The notes below the pieces were generated by a model. That model was given only the letters and a program-made list of their open reading frames with translations. It ran no database searches and was not told where the DNA came from. Source: Ectocarpus siliculosus (taxonomy: Eukaryota > Sar > Phaeophyceae > Ectocarpales > Ectocarpaceae). From it: 11,620 nt of DNA. The stretch is from contig FN649734.1 in NCBI GenBank assembly GCA_000310025.1, positions 2,055,445 through 2,067,064 on the forward strand, written 5' to 3'. This document shows positions 1-8,103 of this stretch, one piece after another. The position numbers and the translations under genes were made by a program. Every line of letters begins with the position of its first letter. Position 1 is the stretch's first letter.

Positions 1-380
1 AATTTGGAAAAACCAGAATTTCCCGGAGGGTTTCTTTCCCTTTCCGGGGGGGATTCACCGGAAACCGGGGGTTAAGGAAGGCGGGGGGGGCGGGGCAGGG
101 GGTTCCCCCCTTCAGGTGGGGGGGGTTTTTCCGGCCCCCGGGCCAATTGGGGGGGAAAGGGGAAACCGGAAAAGGTTCATTGGGGGGGGCGGGGAAATTT
201 TTTCTTCCCAAGAAAAACGCCTTTTGGAAAAAAAATTTTAAAAAAATTTTCCGGGTGGATTTGGGGGTTTTTATTATGAAGGGCTCCCCCCCCCCCCCCC
301 CCCCCCCCCCCTTGGTGTGAGTGCCTCGAGGTTGCATTCGTGAATCGTGGGAATGCCGGGGCACAGCTCCCACCTTTTGG
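1..380. other. Low-quality or contig-edge sequence, no gene
   Basis: This stretch is dominated by doubled and multiplied bases: runs of G, A/T blocks such as AAAATTTTAAAAAAATTTT, and a run of 26 C at 286-311. That texture resembles the decayed end of a Sanger read or a contig edge more than genomic DNA. No convincing coding frame is present, and I cannot find the missing upstream PRP6 exons here. Genuine low-complexity DNA is the alternative. The sequence becomes normal from about 320-380 onward. Confidence 0.6.
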
Positions 381-405
381 CACTTATCCTAACGTTGCAA
401 GCCCC

Positions 406-610
406 TGATGGATTCAATCCTGAAATGTCAAAAGCTTCTTGTCAACTATTATAGGCCACCCTTCCAATCTCTGTGCTGATGGATTCAATCCAGGCCCTTC
501 AGGGCTACTCATCCATTTGCCACCCCGTACTTTCTGCAGTGATGGGTTCAAGCCTGAGCTTTCAAAGCTGCTTGTCGACTACCCCCCCCGTTCGCACTTT
601 CTGCTCTCAG
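406..610 (+). repeat. Three degenerate tandem repeats of about 63-71 bp in the intron before the first visible PRP6 exon
   Basis: Copies start at 406, 477 and 540, each opening with TGATGGATTCAATCC or TGATGGGTTCAAGCC. Copies 1 and 3 also share a TCAAA(A)GCT(G/T)CTTGTC(A/G)ACTA core. Copies 2 and 3 end in TTTCTGCAG and TTTCTGCTCTCAG; the latter is the splice acceptor at 609-610. The repeat therefore supplies the acceptor of the upstream intron, whose donor is not in usable sequence. Confidence 0.6.
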
Positions 611-3600
611 GACCTGGATGGATGATGCGGAAAACTCCCTTAACCGCGGAGGTGTGGAGACGGCGCGGGCGATCTACGCCCATGCCTTGGGCCACTTCAG
701 GTCCAAGAAGGGCGTGTGGATGCGGGCCTGCGCGCTGGAGAAGAAGCACGGCACGGCAGAGTCGTTGGAGCAGGCAAGAGCACCGAGTTGGGTAGCTGTA
801 AGCGGGACAACGCCACCCACCACCTATACCGAAGCGGTTGTGCTGTTGCCGCTGCTTGCATGCGTGTGGCCTGTGTTGTTTACTTTTCTGTGTGTCAATC
901 GGATGGTAACGCTGGGCGTAGCAATGCGCCACGCCAAACATGCCGCCCTACTGGTGTGGACGATATTCGCCACCTTCTCTGTGTGTGCGTTTTCAGTTTG
1001 GGATCCTTGGTAATCAGAGCGAGCGGGGTTGTTAACTAGGAACCCCCCCCCCCACCCCGTGTGTTGTTATCGCTATTCATTGTATGGCTTTTTTTTTTTT
1101 CGTCACATGAAATCAGCGCTCAAAGCATTTTCTGCCGGATTGCATGCCGTTATTTATTTTTTTCTCTCGTATTGTTGTTGTTGTTGTTGAGCGCAGATGT
1201 TGAAGAAGGCCGTGACTCACTGTCCGCGTGCGGAGATGCTGTGGCTCATGGCGGCGAAGGAGAAGTGGCTCAGCAACGACGTCGACGGGGCGAGGACCAT
1301 CCTCAAGGAGGCTTTCCTTGCAAACCCTGACAGCGAGCAGGTACTGCTATTATTGTTGCCGTTGTTGTTGTTGTTGTTGATGATGTTGTTTTTAGAATGA
1401 AATGCATCGAAAGGCGGCCGTATATTGTATTTTTTTTTTCACCACTTTTATGTAATCTCAGTGCTCACAGCGTTTCTGCTGGGTATAGGAGCTCCGATCT
1501 TCGGTCACACAGCAGAAGGGTTCCGCTCTCCCTGAGACCCCCTCCTGCGGTGCATGCACCTTGAAAGTGCCGCGAGAACAAGCCTACGTAAGTGTGGCTG
1601 GTGATGTACTACTGTTGCGTGTTTTTTTCATGCTGGTTGCAAATTCGAACCCCTACTGAAAAAGGTGTGGCTGGCTGCGGTGAAGCTGGAGTGGGAGAAC
1701 AACGCCTTCGAGCGAGCCCGCATCCTGCTCAAGAAGGCGTGCGACCGCGCCCCCACGGCGCTAGTGTGGATGAAAGCCGCCCTGCTAGAGAGAGAGCTCA
1801 AGGCGCCCGAGGCGGCGCTTAAGCTAATTGACACAGCGCTGCCGTCCTACCCCACTTTCGCCAAGCTCTACATGATGGCGGGACAGGTGCGTTTTTTTTG
1901 CCTTGACCCTGCTGCTAATCGCTCCGTTGATCTAGGGACCATTGGGGTATTCACGTCCTAGCGCTGCTGGACTGCCGCTCCATTCTTATAGGAACCATTG
2001 GGATATTCACGTTCTAGCCCTGCTGGTATCAGTCCGTTGATACAGGGACGATTCGGGCATTCACGTTCGTAGCCGAATGTCGCCCTTATACTTTATAGAA
2101 CAATATGTCAGCGTTGTGGTTTCGGTGTTTGTTGGGGGTTGCGTGTTTCGCTCTGGTCATGACCTTTTTTACGCCTTTCGCTGCTTTCTGTCCGCATCAG
2201 GCGGTGTTAGTGACCGCTAGCATGTAGGGCTTGTCCCGTTTCGTCACCTTCTCGACGCGGCACTGGTGCCATGCTTTTCGGCTTTCGGCGTGCTGCGCTC
2301 GCTGCTGGTGGTGGCGCAGAGGGATAGGTGTTGGTGATTGGTTCATTTCGTGTTTTTTTTGTCCTTTCTTTTTTTCTTCTTGTTTCATCACCTCGAAACA
2401 GCGGGGCATACCTTCAGCCAATCAGGTGTCCATGGTCGTGTCTATCGTGCCGTGTCTGCCTGTGTTTTATGCGAGAAAGCTCAAGACCGAGACATCGGAG
2501 AAGGACCCCCTTTATGACGGACGGAATTATTTTAGTGGAGTTGGTAATGCGAGTAACTTGGAACAATGATACCCATGCTGACTGCTGTAAGGTGACACAC
2601 CTCTTGCACGACAGCTGTTTAACAGTCTGTGTTTTTTCACCGAAAAAAGTGAGTCCCCTTTTCTTTGCGATTTCAGTGCGCTTTGTCGTTTTCGTAGTAT
2701 GGCGTGTTCTCAATCACGATGTTTGATGCTGCCCCCCCCCCCCCCCCCATGACGTTAAATATTCAGCTATGCTCGGAGGAACTCAACTTGCCGGAACGCG
2801 CTCGAGAGTACTACCAAAGGGGGCTCCGTGCATGCCCTGGGTCTATCCCCTTGTGGCGGCTCGCGGCACGTCTGGAAGAGCGCACAGTGGGGGTTAACAA
2901 GGCGAGGCCCATGCTTGAGGTGGCAAGGTAAGGGTGATGTGTTGTTGTTGTCGTTGTTGTCGTTGTTGTCGTTGTTGTCGTTGTTGTCGTTCCAGGCTGA
3001 GGCTGAAAGGCAACGTGAGCTGAGCGACATTCCAGCTGTTGCCACACAAGGACGAGGAGAAATCGTTCGTCACAAGACAATTGTTTTGCCAAAAGTGGCG
3101 TCGCCGCCCTGATAGTCGTACATGTAGTGATGACTCTGCTGTCTCTTGCATTTCGCTAAACACGCTTGGATCAGAGGATTATATGTATCGCCGCAGTAGC
3201 CGCCCAATACGCCCAATATTTTTTCTCGTACTGTACCTTATGTAAGTTCAGAAATTCCAACCACCGCAACGACCAACAACAACCCCAAAATATTTTCTCA
3301 TTCCACACGCAAAGATACCCATATCACCGCAACGGCCACCAACACACCCCGATAATTTCTTGTGCGTACTCAGGTTGAGAAACCCGAAGAGCGAGGGTCT
3401 ATGGTTGGAGGCGGTGCGGCTGGAGAGGCGAGCGGGGAACAACAAGGGCGCCGATAGCCTCATGGCCAAGGCGCTGCAGGAGTGTCCCGGGTCCGGCGTG
3501 CTTTGGGCGGAGGAGATCTTGGTGGCACAACGAGCCGAGCAGAAAAGTGAGCGATGACCTACGCGCAGAAATTACCAATCTCCTATGGAATGTCCGTCAA

Positions 3601-5346
3601 AGAGAGTGGGGTTACGTAGACCCTAACCGGAACGCACAAAATTCCACATTTGCTAGACTTCATCCAATATGTTTGTTCGGTGGAAATATAGGGGGGGGTG
3701 ACGTAGCGAAGTTTCACCTGTGCTACAAGCCTGCATCCAATATATGTGCTTGCTGAGTAGAAACCTGCGTAGGCTGTGCACTGAAAGTGAGGGAGACCGC
3801 GATGCGAGAAGCAGGAACAATGGTAGCTGTGGCGTGACGTCACGTCGGTAGGCGTGTTGTGTTGGTATTGGTAGGCATCGCTGGGTAGCAGCCGTAGCGT
3901 GACGCCAGTAAGCGTGTTGCACGGTAGGTGTTGCTGTGGAGCTACTGTCAGCTGTGGTTGTTTCTGTCAACCATTGGTAGGAGGGGAATGGTATTGGGAA
4001 GATGGCACAGCAGGCCGGAGGAAATATAGGGGGGGGTGACGTAGCGAAGTTTCACCTGTGCTACAAGTCTGCATCCAATAAATGTGCTTGCTGAGTACAA
4101 ACCTGCGTAGGCTGTGCACTGAAAGTGAGGGAGACCGCGATGCGAGAAGCAGGAACAATGGTAGCTGTGGCGTGACGTCACGTCGGTAGGCGTGTTGTGT
4201 TGGTATTGGTAGGGATCGCTGGGTAGCAGCCGTAGCGTGACGCCAGTAAGCGTGTTGCACGGTAGGTGTTGCTGTGGAGCTACTGTCAGCTGTGGTTGTT
4301 TCTGTCAACCATTGGTAGGAGGGGAATGGTATTGGGAAGATGGCACAGCAGGCCGAGACGGCAACCATATTTTAGTGGCTGGGTTGTTCCTGCTACCGTT
4401 GATGCCATCGTTTTACTCCGTAATTTAGACAAAAAATAAAAAATGAAGCCCACCCTGCCCATCTTGCCTACTTCGTTAGACACCAAATGACAGCAACACC
4501 GACACCGGCTAGCCCACAGCGTCTGAAAAATAACGACAACAGCACCACCACCACCTTGCCTACCCCGTTGGACAAGAAATGACAACATCACCAACACCGG
4601 CTTGCCTACCGCCTTCCACAAAAAAATGACAAAACACCAACACCCCAAACAGGCAAGTCCCTGGAGGCGCTCAAGCGATGCGACAACGACCCGCACGTCA
4701 TCACCGCCGTGGCCAGGCGCTTCTGGGCGGACCGCAAATACGCCAAGGCCCGCAAGTGGTTCAACCGCGCTATCACCCTGGACCCCAACATGGGGGATGC
4801 GTGGGCGGCGTACTACGCGTTCGAGCTACAGCAGGGGACCGAGGTTGAGCAGAAGGACGTTCTTGACAGGTATGTATGCATACGTGACGATTGCTTTGCG
4901 TTACCCGTGGCCATTGATTCATGGCATATATACCACAAACACGCGATGGGCTATGTGTGCAGTGTTTGTGTCATTTGGTGCTGATCGCATACTGTACTGG
5001 TTTGTGTTGAAACATGTGTTTTGTGTTGTTTTGGTATTTTACAGTTTTCCGTTTCGGGGACGCAATTTATATCGTGTGACTTGGTGAGATGTTACTCGAA
5101 AAACCTTTGACGCGAAAAAACTATCTTATGGCATGGTCAGATGCGACTAAAGAACGTTTTGGCGCCCGGAAACGCGTCAGGTGTGTTGCGGCCGAGCCTG
5201 CCCATGGGGAGCTGTGGACGTCCGTATCCAAGACCACCGAGAACAGGCGGCTCGACAAGGCCAGCATCCTCAAGAAGGTCGTGGCCGCATACTTTTCCGA
5301 CGGCGCTGTGGTGGTCATTCCGGGAGGTCCAACAAGCACCAGCTAG
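611..5346 (+). CDS. PRPF6: Pre-mRNA-processing factor 6 (PRP6/PRPF6), C-terminal part, 7 exons, 5' incomplete
   Basis: Exons: 611-773, 1197-1340, 1665-1886, 2767-2927, 3374-3546, 4653-4869 and 5181-5346 (stop TAG). All junctions agree in phase, and together they give 414 codons plus the stop; base 611 completes a codon begun upstream. Family signatures, in order, are [99 protein letters not shown] and AEPAHGELW. These are HAT/TPR-like helical repeats; I count about eleven with W/L...A..E spacing. Known role: PRP6 bridges U5 and U4/U6 snRNPs in the nuclear tri-snRNP. The N-terminal PRP1_N domain and first repeats are absent, presumably lost at the left edge. The C-terminus runs about 15 residues past the human end ([16 protein letters not shown]). 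The family call is firm; exact splice sites are inferred from homology and phase. Confidence 0.93.
774..1196 (+). other. PRP6 intron 1, GC-AG type
   Basis: The exon ends GAGCAG and the intron starts GCAAGA, so the donor reads CAG|GCAAG, the usual form of the rare GC donor class. It ends (GTT)n-GAGCGCAG. Phase is 0, and the joined protein ESLEQ-MLKKAV has the same length as the family sequence. The interior holds poly-C (1041-1056), poly-T and TTG runs and no gene. Confidence 0.8.
1341..1664 (+). other. PRP6 intron 2
   Basis: GTACTG...GAAAAAG, phase 0. A TTG/GTT tract (about 1347-1392) lies directly behind the donor. The rest has no recognisable gene; exon 3 resumes with the family sequence VWLAAVKLE. 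Confidence 0.85.
1887..2766 (+). other. PRP6 intron 3 (880 bp)
   Basis: GTGCGT...AAATATTCAG, phase 0. It holds three degenerate tandem repeats at 1912-2074, and a run of 17 C at 2732-2748 that stands 18 bases before the acceptor, where the pyrimidine tract should be. ORFs within it resemble nothing I know and break the conserved reading if translated. Confidence 0.85.
1912..2074 (+). repeat. Three degenerate tandem repeats of 52-56 bp in intron 3
   Basis: Copies begin at 1912, 1964 and 2020 with CTGCTRR, and share a core AGGRACSATTSGGRYATTCACGTYC followed by TAGC. The copies differ by several substitutions, so the repeat is old. Confidence 0.7.
2928..3373 (+). other. PRP6 intron 4
   Basis: GTAAGG...GTACTCAG. 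The intron splits an arginine codon (AG|G), and joining gives [12 protein letters not shown] as in the family. A 9-bp repeat follows the donor (2938-2992). CAAC-rich stretches precede the acceptor: the motif ACCGCAACG occurs near 3261 and 3323, each time followed by an ACCAACA-type tract and AT-rich DNA. Confidence 0.85.
2938..2992 (+). repeat. GTTGTTGTC 9-bp tandem repeat
   Basis: About five to six units of GTTGTTGTC lie just inside the intron 4 donor. This is a simple-sequence tract of the same kind seen at other introns in this window. Confidence 0.85.
3547..4652 (+). other. PRP6 intron 5 (1106 bp)
   Basis: GTGAGC...CCCAAACAG. The split codon A|GC gives serine, and the join [13 protein letters not shown] matches the family length exactly. 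It contains the 338-bp tandem duplication and, at about 4440-4650, degenerate repeats of TTGCCTAC(C/T)(C/T)CGTT(A/G)GACA and AATGACA-CAACACC type. No gene is seen. Confidence 0.85.
3682..4357 (+). repeat. 338-bp tandem duplication inside intron 5
   Basis: Copy 1 is 3682-4019 and copy 2 is 4020-4357. Both start GGAAATATA followed by eight G, and end CAGCAGGCCGGA or CAGCAGGCCGAG. By eye only four substitutions separate them before the end. Each unit carries the 12-bp palindrome CGTGACGTCACG (3833-3844 and 4171-4182), and a weaker internal duplication around GTGACGYCA...GTGTTG. Confidence 0.92.
4870..5180 (+). other. PRP6 intron 6
   Basis: GTATGTATG...AACGCGTCAG. The split arginine codon is AG|G, and joining gives [15 protein letters not shown] as expected. 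It is T/G-rich and no gene is seen. Confidence 0.85.
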
Positions 5347-5373
5347 ATCATAAAGCGACGGCATCGGCTTTTC

Positions 5374-5496
5374 GTTAACAACAGGCGGCTGGACAAGGCC
5401 AGCATCTTCAAGGAGGTCGTAGCCGCCTACTTTCCCGGCGGCGCCGTGGTGGTCGTGGTTCCGGGCGGCCCAACAAGCACCGGTTACTGTAGATAA
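5374..5496 (+). repeat. Duplicated copy of the end of the PRP6 last exon
   Basis: This stretch repeats 5240-5346 (from NRRLDKASI to PTSTS) about 135 bp downstream. It remains open as [19 protein letters not shown] and onward to PTSTGYCR, then TAA at 5494-5496. Most differences are silent or mild, plus one inserted codon. It is preceded by CTTTTCGTTAACAACAG, an acceptor-like sequence. It lies past the PRP6 stop, so it is either 3' UTR or an alternative terminal exon; no splicing evidence is available. Confidence 0.85.
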
Positions 5497-5534
5497 GAAA
5501 GACAACAGACGATGAAATTGACAATTTTTCCAAC

Positions 5535-5536
<2 letters not shown>

Positions 5537-5589
<53 letters not shown>
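5537..5589 (+). repeat. (GA)n microsatellite
   Basis: A perfect GA dinucleotide run of 53 bases. A short GAGAGAGAG echo lies at about 5643-5651. ORFs reading through it as RERERE or SLSLSL are artefacts of the repeat. Confidence 0.97.
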
Positions 5590-5591
<2 letters not shown>

Positions 5592-6659
5592 ACGTGTAGG
5601 CCGAATGTTGTCTTTCTCGCTGTTTCGTTGGGGTTGCCCTCGAGAGAGAGAGGTCCAGGCATGGTTTTCGATCGAAATTTCGCGGAAGCGGCAAAAACAC
5701 CCCACCCAGTCTTGCGTCCTCCCGGTCGTGCGGACTGAGACTAAAAACGCCCTCTTCGGGCACCGCACTCGACACGTAGCCGTGTAGAAACGGGGGTGTT
5801 TTGAAGGTCGTCGAGAAGAGCACTCAACGCATCAATCTTCCCGGAAAGGGATTGCTCCGATTCTGCTGTGGGTGCTGACTGGGGCTTGCCGATGCCGTTT
5901 TTTTTTTTTTGTTTTGCCGTTCGACCCTGAGGCAGTGCTCGACATGTGCCTAGAGGTGCGTACCCGAAATCGGCGTGCAGGCAGAGAAGGCGGAACGATA
6001 GTTCGTGGATGTTTGGAGTCGCGGCGTAACAACCCGTCTGTTGTCGGAGAATAGCTTGAGAATAGCGCTTGTTTGTTGGATAGCCTCGTAGAAGCGGTCT
6101 CGTGCGAAGCTGACAGCCTTCGATAGTTTTCCTTCCGCCACACTTGCGTGTGTGAATTCATCCTTCCTTCCGTTGGCTTCGAGTCTACATTCCAAACTTT
6201 TGACTACATTCAAACCCTCTGTCCAGCAATCACCGTCATCTGCAGGTTCGGAGTTAGTCCATTTTTAAGGCTCACGTTTCGAAAGATCCGTCCGCGTTCA
6301 ATACCACCGTCGCAAAAGAAAATAATCCACTTGTGCGTAGAGCTTCACGATAAAGTTCACACGGCAATTGTCTAGTGAACGTCGGTCTCTTTTGGATGAC
6401 CACTGTCAAGCAATGAGTAAACGAGTGAAAGTAGACGTAGCATTTTTTGGCGGGCGGGTGTACCAACTCAACCATTCCACGGAGCCCCCTTTTTTGAAAA
6501 CGCGGACTCATAAACTGCTGTGGAGACGCACGATCCGTTGTTTGAGCACTCAGCTCTCGGCGATCCGACCAACCAACCACGAGTTACAGCAGCAACGGGA
6601 CAGCAGCCAGCACGCTCGTCCGTGCGGACAAGCTCCGAAGTCTTGCTGCTACAGTTAGC
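5590..6659. other. Unassigned intergenic stretch
   Basis: No gene is recognised on the plus strand. On the minus strand a frame is open from 6264 to a TAG at 5950. It includes a fairly protein-like segment (SVAEGKLSKAVSFARDRF, then YEAIQQTSAILKLF), and an acceptor-like CCTGCAG lies within it near 6241-6247. It resembles no family I know. It may be an exon of an unknown gene, a decayed element or chance. Confidence 0.4.
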
Positions 6660-7159
6660 ATGGACCGCCGGCGTAGGGTGGACGAAACGCAGGCTCAGAA
6701 GGCCTGCGAAGCCGTCAGGGGCGGCATGTCCGTTCGGAAGGCGGCCACTTCCTTCGGGGTAGGCCGGGCATCGGTCGCGACCCGCCTGGCGGGCAAGGTG
6801 TCCAGGGACAGTCGGTCCCCGGACCGTCCTGAGCGAAGCCGAGGAGAACGCGATGGAAGATGTTCTGCTGTTCGCTGCTCGCAACGACCTGTCTCTGGGT
6901 CGGGCTCAGCTGAAAGATGCGGTGAGACGGCTGTGCGACGACGGTCGCGCCGTGCCTTGGGGAGAGAAGGGGCCCGGGTGGGCGTGGGTGAGCGGCTTCC
7001 TCCGCAGGCACCCGCGAGTGTCGGAGCGACGGAACGGGGTATACGAGGCCACCGAAGAGGACATCGAGCCCCGCATCGAAGCGTTCTGTAAGATGTGGGC
7101 AGCCGCGGTGGAAGAGTACGCGCCGGCGCCCGATCACTTGCACAACGCGGATGAGACAG
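6660..7159 (+). pseudogene. Truncated, frameshifted pogo/Tigger/CENP-B-like transposase
   Basis: The ATG at 6660 has a good context (AGCATGG) and opens a pipsqueak-type helix-turn-helix: AQKACEAVRGGMSVRKAATS then FGVGRASVATRLAGK, about residues 12-46. The homologous reading then continues one base further on, from about 6808, as TVGPRTVLSEAEENAMEDVL and, further along, VSGFLRRHPRVSERR and HNADETG. This is the CENP-B-type DNA-binding region followed by the first acidic residue of the DDE domain. In this family the protein binds transposon ends or satellite DNA, and the DDE domain cuts and joins DNA. A frame change near 6798-6810 (one surplus base) breaks the gene. At 7159 a consensus donor (ACAG|GTGAGG plus a TTG run) follows, but I see no DDE remainder to the right. 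The family is fairly sure; the exact subfamily is not. Confidence 0.7.
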
Positions 7160-7804
7160 GTGAGGATGTTGTTGTTGTTGTTGTTGTCTTAACATTAAAA
7201 ATCGTTCCGATCTCTCTCTACCCAGTACCTTCGTATCTCCGTACTGATCCAACACTCGACGCGGTCGATTCCCGTGGTTACAGGTTAACTTACCCTCAAA
7301 AGGCACACTCAAATAAACTGGCCCCGAGGGGTCCGCAAGTCAATAGAAATAACCCTGAGGATGCAAGGAATAGGATTTGGAATGACTGACTGGGACGCTC
7401 CCATCCCGCACATGAGGCCGTCGAATGTTGGCGTTTGCTGCTTTACTCGTAGACTTGTATCAGTAGCTCAACTGCAGTGGAGGGGCTGCTGTGCAACAAA
7501 GACGGGTCTGAAAATATGCACGATTAGGCGGAGTTCTGGGGTCCATCGCTGCGGAGGGATTTTGAAATTTGGTCTCTCAAGCTATGTACTGAATCTTTTG
7601 TACCGACGTGTAAAAAAGGTCTACAGTCTAATGGCTAGTCGCCAAAGGCCGTGCGTGTTGCTGCATACCTGCTCAAAGCTGCCGAATTCGATGCTGGTGG
7701 TCGTATAGAATAGGCTACCTGTACTTTTCAGACAAGATAGACCCACATCCACCACAAAGAAAGAGCTACATTTGAGAACTTCATGCTCCCCCACAGACGT
7801 ACCT
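7160..7804. other. Stretch between transposase fragment and LTR, no gene recognised
   Basis: It starts with a possible intron donor (GTGAGG) and a TTG run. A candidate acceptor TCTCTCTACCCAG at 7225 would make a 66-bp intron. The frame stays open to 7389, but its residues do not resemble a DDE transposase. Beyond that I see only short unconvincing ORFs. The LTR inserted at 7804/7805, with TACCT as the 5-bp flank. Confidence 0.5.
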
Positions 7805-7912
7805 TGTTGAGTAGCTTTGTGCGTGGGTGCCTCGGCGCGGGTTCCCGTAGTGGGAAACAAAAGGTGCCAGCAGCTGGGTACTGCCAACGGTCAAAATGCA
7901 GAAACTATCCGC

Positions 7913-8103
7913 GGGCGTGAAAGCCCTTCTACGTGGTAGAGCGTGGAAGCTCGTGTATAATATAGTTGTGGCGTGGAAGCCGGGTGGCGTGGTAGCCCTG
8001 ATGTAAAGGTATATGTAGGGACGTGGGAGTCCTGAAGGCGTGGAAGCCGGGTTGGCGTGATAGCCGGAGTATGGGCGTGGAAGCCGGGGTTGGCGTGAGA
8101 GCC
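7913..8103 (-). repeat. Array of about ten mini-hairpins in the LTR
   Basis: On the plus strand, nine units have the form stem-C, loop GTGNNA, G-stem: 7913-7926, 7939-7952, 7970-7981, 7986-7997, 8019-8032, 8037-8048, 8054-8065, 8074-8085 and 8092-8103. A tenth (7928-7940) has a 5-bp stem and loop GTG. Arms include GGGC/GCCC, GAGC/GCTC, GGC/GCC, GGAC/GTCC and TCTAC/GTAGA, so the sequence varies but pairing is kept. In transcript sense the loop reads TNNCAC. Spacing is irregular (about 5-22 bp). Confidence 0.85.
7956..7964 (-). promoter_or_regulatory. Candidate TATA box of the LTR
   Basis: On the minus strand it reads TATATTATA, about 360 bases into the LTR. That would give a U3 of some 390 bp and an R/U5 of about 130 bp. 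A second AT-rich candidate (GTGTATAATC) lies at about 8115-8125. Position and composition are the only support. Confidence 0.3.

Noticed and set aside
1638-1660. tRNA B-box-like GGGGTTCGAATTT on the minus strand
   Set aside because: The flanks do not form a T-arm stem, and the rest of a tRNA would fall into PRP6 exon 3.
2197-2726. Overlapping ORFs on both strands in intron 3
   Set aside because: Composition is not protein-like, and they lie between exons whose join matches the family exactly.
2996-3014. Possible 19-base microexon in intron 4 (TTCCAG|GCTGAGG...AAC|GTGAGC)
   Set aside because: It begins with an arginine/leucine reading like the real exon 5, but its length shifts the frame into exon 5, and the direct join already matches the family length.
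3553-4368. Several 60-133 residue minus-strand ORFs in intron 5
   Set aside because: They repeat because of the 338-bp duplication and have no domain-like features; the intron is bounded by well-supported PRP6 exons.
5484-5768. ORFs with SLSLSL or RERERE runs
   Set aside because: Products of reading the GA microsatellite; there is no other support.
6695-7312. 205-residue minus-strand ORF
   Set aside because: Opposite-strand shadow of the GC-rich transposase fragment, whose plus-strand reading has clear domain matches.
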